Origin: Planctomycetota bacterium
GTDB lineage: Bacteria > Planctomycetota > Phycisphaerae > Sedimentisphaerales > Anaerobacaceae
NCBI GenBank assembly: GCA_013202635.1
Contig: JABMRO010000722.1
Location: 1 to 6,231 of the forward strand
Length of the DNA stretch: 6,231 nucleotides
Reading direction: 5' to 3'
The notes under the pieces are model-generated. The model saw only the letters and a program-made list of their open reading frames with translations. It was not told the DNA's origin and did not search any database. This document shows, in pieces, positions 4,523 to 6,231 of the stretch (positions are counted from its first letter, which is position 1; each line of letters starts with the position of its first letter). The translations under genes were made by a program, and so were the position numbers.

Positions 4523-6231
4523 ATGTATAAGAACTTGTTTTTTCTACTTTCTTTTGTTTTGTTGTTCGGGCTTATGGGTGGTATTGCCGGGACTAACGTG
4601 ACCGTTGCCAAAGATCTGCTGGTCGATTTGAGGGCTGGGGATTTACCGGATGGCACGGGAGTGACAATTTGGCCCAACCATGGATCACTTGGTGATTTCA
4701 TAGCTGAAGGTGCACCTGTTGTCGAGGAGGTTGACGGTGTAAAAGCTGTAACATTCGATGGAACCAGCTGGTTCGAAGGGCCCACTTCCACAGAGGGTAT
4801 CGAGGGAGCAGGTACCCGTACAATCGAAGTGTGGGCGTACAATCCGGAAATACCAAGTGAAGAAACAATTGTTTCCTGGAGTCACCGGGGAGGCCCGACA
4901 GGTACTAATATCGCCTTCAACTACGGTAATAACGGTTTATTTGGTGCAGTTGGGCACTGGAGCACACCCGACATGGGATGGTGGGGGACACACTCACCCG
5001 CCCCTGCTGCCAACACATGGTGGCAATTGGTTTATACTTATGATGGCTCTGCCGCTCGTGTATATGTCAATGGTGAACAGGAGAGTGTCGTTGAGGTTGA
5101 GCTGAATACTCACGCCGGTAATATAATTCGAGTTGCCGCGCAGGCTGACGATACCGGTGCGGGTGTGGCTTCACAATTTAATTTTACCGGATCGATTGCG
5201 TCAGTGCGAATTTACGACCGCAGTTTGACAGCGGTTCAAGTACAGGACTTGTTTCAAGGTATCCTTCCTACGTGGCTTAAGGCCGAGAAACCCATCCCGG
5301 TTGATGGCGCCATACACTTGGATACATGGGTGAACCTTGGCTGGTCGCCGGGAAATTCCGCTGTCTCGCACGATGTGTACTTCAGTGATAATTTCGATAA
5401 TGTAAATGACGGCACTGAAGACGCATTTTATGGTAACCAGGCATCAACTTTTTTTGTTGCTGGTTTCCCCGGATTTGCCTTTCCGGATGGTTTGGTTCCC
5501 GGCACAACTTACTACTGGAGGATTGATGAGGTCAATGATCTGCATCCGGACAGTCCATGGAAAGGTGATATCTGGAGTTTTATGGTTCCGCCTAAAAAAG
5601 CCTATAATCCCATTCCGGCTGATGGCACAAAATATATAGACACAAATACGGCTCTTAACTGGACGGCTGGTTTCGGTACCAAATTACACACCGTATATTT
5701 CGGTGATAATTTTGACGATGTCAACAATGCCGCCGGAGGACTCCCTCAAGGTACTACAAGCTATGACCCTGGACCGCTTGAAGTAGAGAAAACATACTAT
5801 TGGCGTGTTGATGAGTTTGATGCTATCACAACATATAAAGGTGACCTCTGGAGTTTCGAAACGATACCTGTTATATCCGGTACCGACCCCAACCTTGTTG
5901 GCTGGTGGAAATTTGATGAAGGATTTGGTACTAAGGCCCTTGATTGGTCGGGGCAGAACAATCATGCCGACCTTGTTGGCCGGCCCCAATGGATGGATGG
6001 CTATGACGGCGGTGCGCTAAAGCTCGACGGCACCGACGACTATGTGGCATTACCCATCGGCTCGGTCATCGAATCACTGACAAGCTCGACATTTACTATA
6101 TGGGTTGACTTTTCGAATGCAGGGGGAGCCTGGCAGCGTATCTTCGATATCGGCACCGGCACCACAGTCAACATGTTCCTTTCACCCCGAATAGATATAA
6201 ACGGCCAGATGCGTTTCGCTATTACAAATGG
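4523..6231 (+). CDS. Secreted LamG/FN3-like modular protein, 3' end missing
   Basis: The frame is open from the ATG to the window edge, 569 full codons, with no stop. Residues 1-22/23 form a signal peptide: MYKN, a hydrophobic core to about residue 20, then GGIAG. Residues about 28-246 look like a LamG/concanavalin-A-like jellyroll: VTFDGTSWFEGP, then TRTIEVWAYNP, WWQLVYTYDG, ARVYVNGEQ and SIASVRIYDRSLTAVQV. Two FN3/Ig-like modules follow (256-353 and 361-445), sharing YF.DNFD.VN and TYYWR.DE. A second, more canonical LamG domain begins at LVGWWKFDEGFGTKALDWSG (458-477), includes ALKLDGTDDYVALP, and is cut at residue 569. Such proteins in planctomycetes are secreted or surface-attached and are thought to bind glycans or proteins; no catalytic residues are recognised. 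The C-terminus, where an anchor, dockerin or sorting signal might lie, is outside the window. Confidence 0.88.
   Translation, partial: MYKNLFFLLSFVLLFGLMGGIAGTNVTVAKDLLVDLRAGDLPDGTGVTIWPNHGSLGDFIAEGAPVVEEVDGVKAVTFDGTSWFEGPTSTEGIEGAGTRTIEVWAYNPEIPSEETIVSWSHRGGPTGTNIAFNYGNNGLFGAVGHWSTPDMGWWGTHSPAPAANTWWQLVYTYDGSAARVYVNGEQESVVEVELNTHAGNIIRVAAQADDTGAGVASQFNFTGSIASVRIYDRSLTAVQVQDLFQGILPTWLKAEKPIPVDGAIHLDTWVNLGWSPGNSAVSHDVYFSDNFDNVNDGTEDAFYGNQASTFFVAGFPGFAFPDGLVPGTTYYWRIDEVNDLHPDSPWKGDIWSFMVPPKKAYNPIPADGTKYIDTNTALNWTAGFGTKLHTVYFGDNFDDVNNAAGGLPQGTTSYDPGPLEVEKTYYWRVDEFDAITTYKGDLWSFETIPVISGTDPNLVGWWKFDEGFGTKALDWSGQNNHADLVGRPQWMDGYDGGALKLDGTDDYVALPIGSVIESLTSSTFTIWVDFSNAGGAWQRIFDIGTGTTVNMFLSPRIDINGQMRFAITN
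5288..5857 (+). repeat. Two tandem FN3-like protein modules
   Basis: Residues 256-353 and 361-445 of the LamG protein are diverged copies of one module. Each opens with PIP.DG (258-262, 364-368), has an LxW strand (LGW at 272-274, LNW at 378-380), then DVYFSDNFDNVN and TVYFGDNFDDVN. Each closes with TYYWRIDEVN and TYYWRVDEFD, followed by KGDIWSF and KGDLWSF. The first copy is longer because of an insert around residues 298-322. The match is at the protein level; the DNA has diverged, so this is an old duplication rather than a recent one. Confidence 0.75.

Overview
The window looks like a chromosomal stretch from a Planctomycetota-type bacterium, plausibly of the Phycisphaerae/Sedimentisphaerales kind. 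The main reason is the secreted protein at the right end. It combines LamG-like jellyroll domains with fibronectin-III-like modules carrying 'YYWRIDEVN ... KGDIWSF' signatures, a style abundant in that phylum. This taxonomic call rests on family knowledge rather than a marker gene. I see no rRNA, tRNA, CRISPR array, transposase or phage gene.

Left (1-3095, + strand): two tightly coupled genes. The first is a DUF58 protein whose start lies upstream of the window. The second is a complete TgpA-like membrane transglutaminase. They share a 4-base ATGA overlap. This pair normally sits behind a MoxR-type AAA+ ATPase, which would lie to the left of the window. The transglutaminase has the catalytic Cys and His in their expected motifs, but a Glu where the usual third (Asp) residue sits.

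Middle (3096-4056, mostly - strand): a convergent intergenic gap of 160 bp with only a weak hairpin, then an exported SGNH/GDSL-type hydrolase with all four catalytic blocks. Its likely start is an ATG at 4056, six codons inside the longest open frame, because an SD-like GAAAGG precedes that ATG.

Gap (4057-4522): an AT-rich divergent intergenic region of 466 bp. It contains a candidate sigma70-type promoter pointing right, an AT-rich palindrome just upstream of it, and a six-codon leader-like reading frame with a strong Shine-Dalgarno sequence before the final gene.

Right (4523-6231, + strand): a large secreted modular protein consisting of a signal peptide, a LamG-like domain, two FN3-like modules and a second LamG-like domain. 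It runs off the window with 569 codons visible. It is probably an extracellular or surface carbohydrate- or protein-binding protein.

The two left genes form one functional unit. Nothing in the sequence ties the hydrolase and the LamG protein to that unit, beyond all of them acting at or outside the cytoplasmic membrane. I found no clear new multi-gene system. The most useful leads are the Glu-for-Asp change in the transglutaminase, the leader arrangement before the LamG gene, and the modular repeat structure of that gene.
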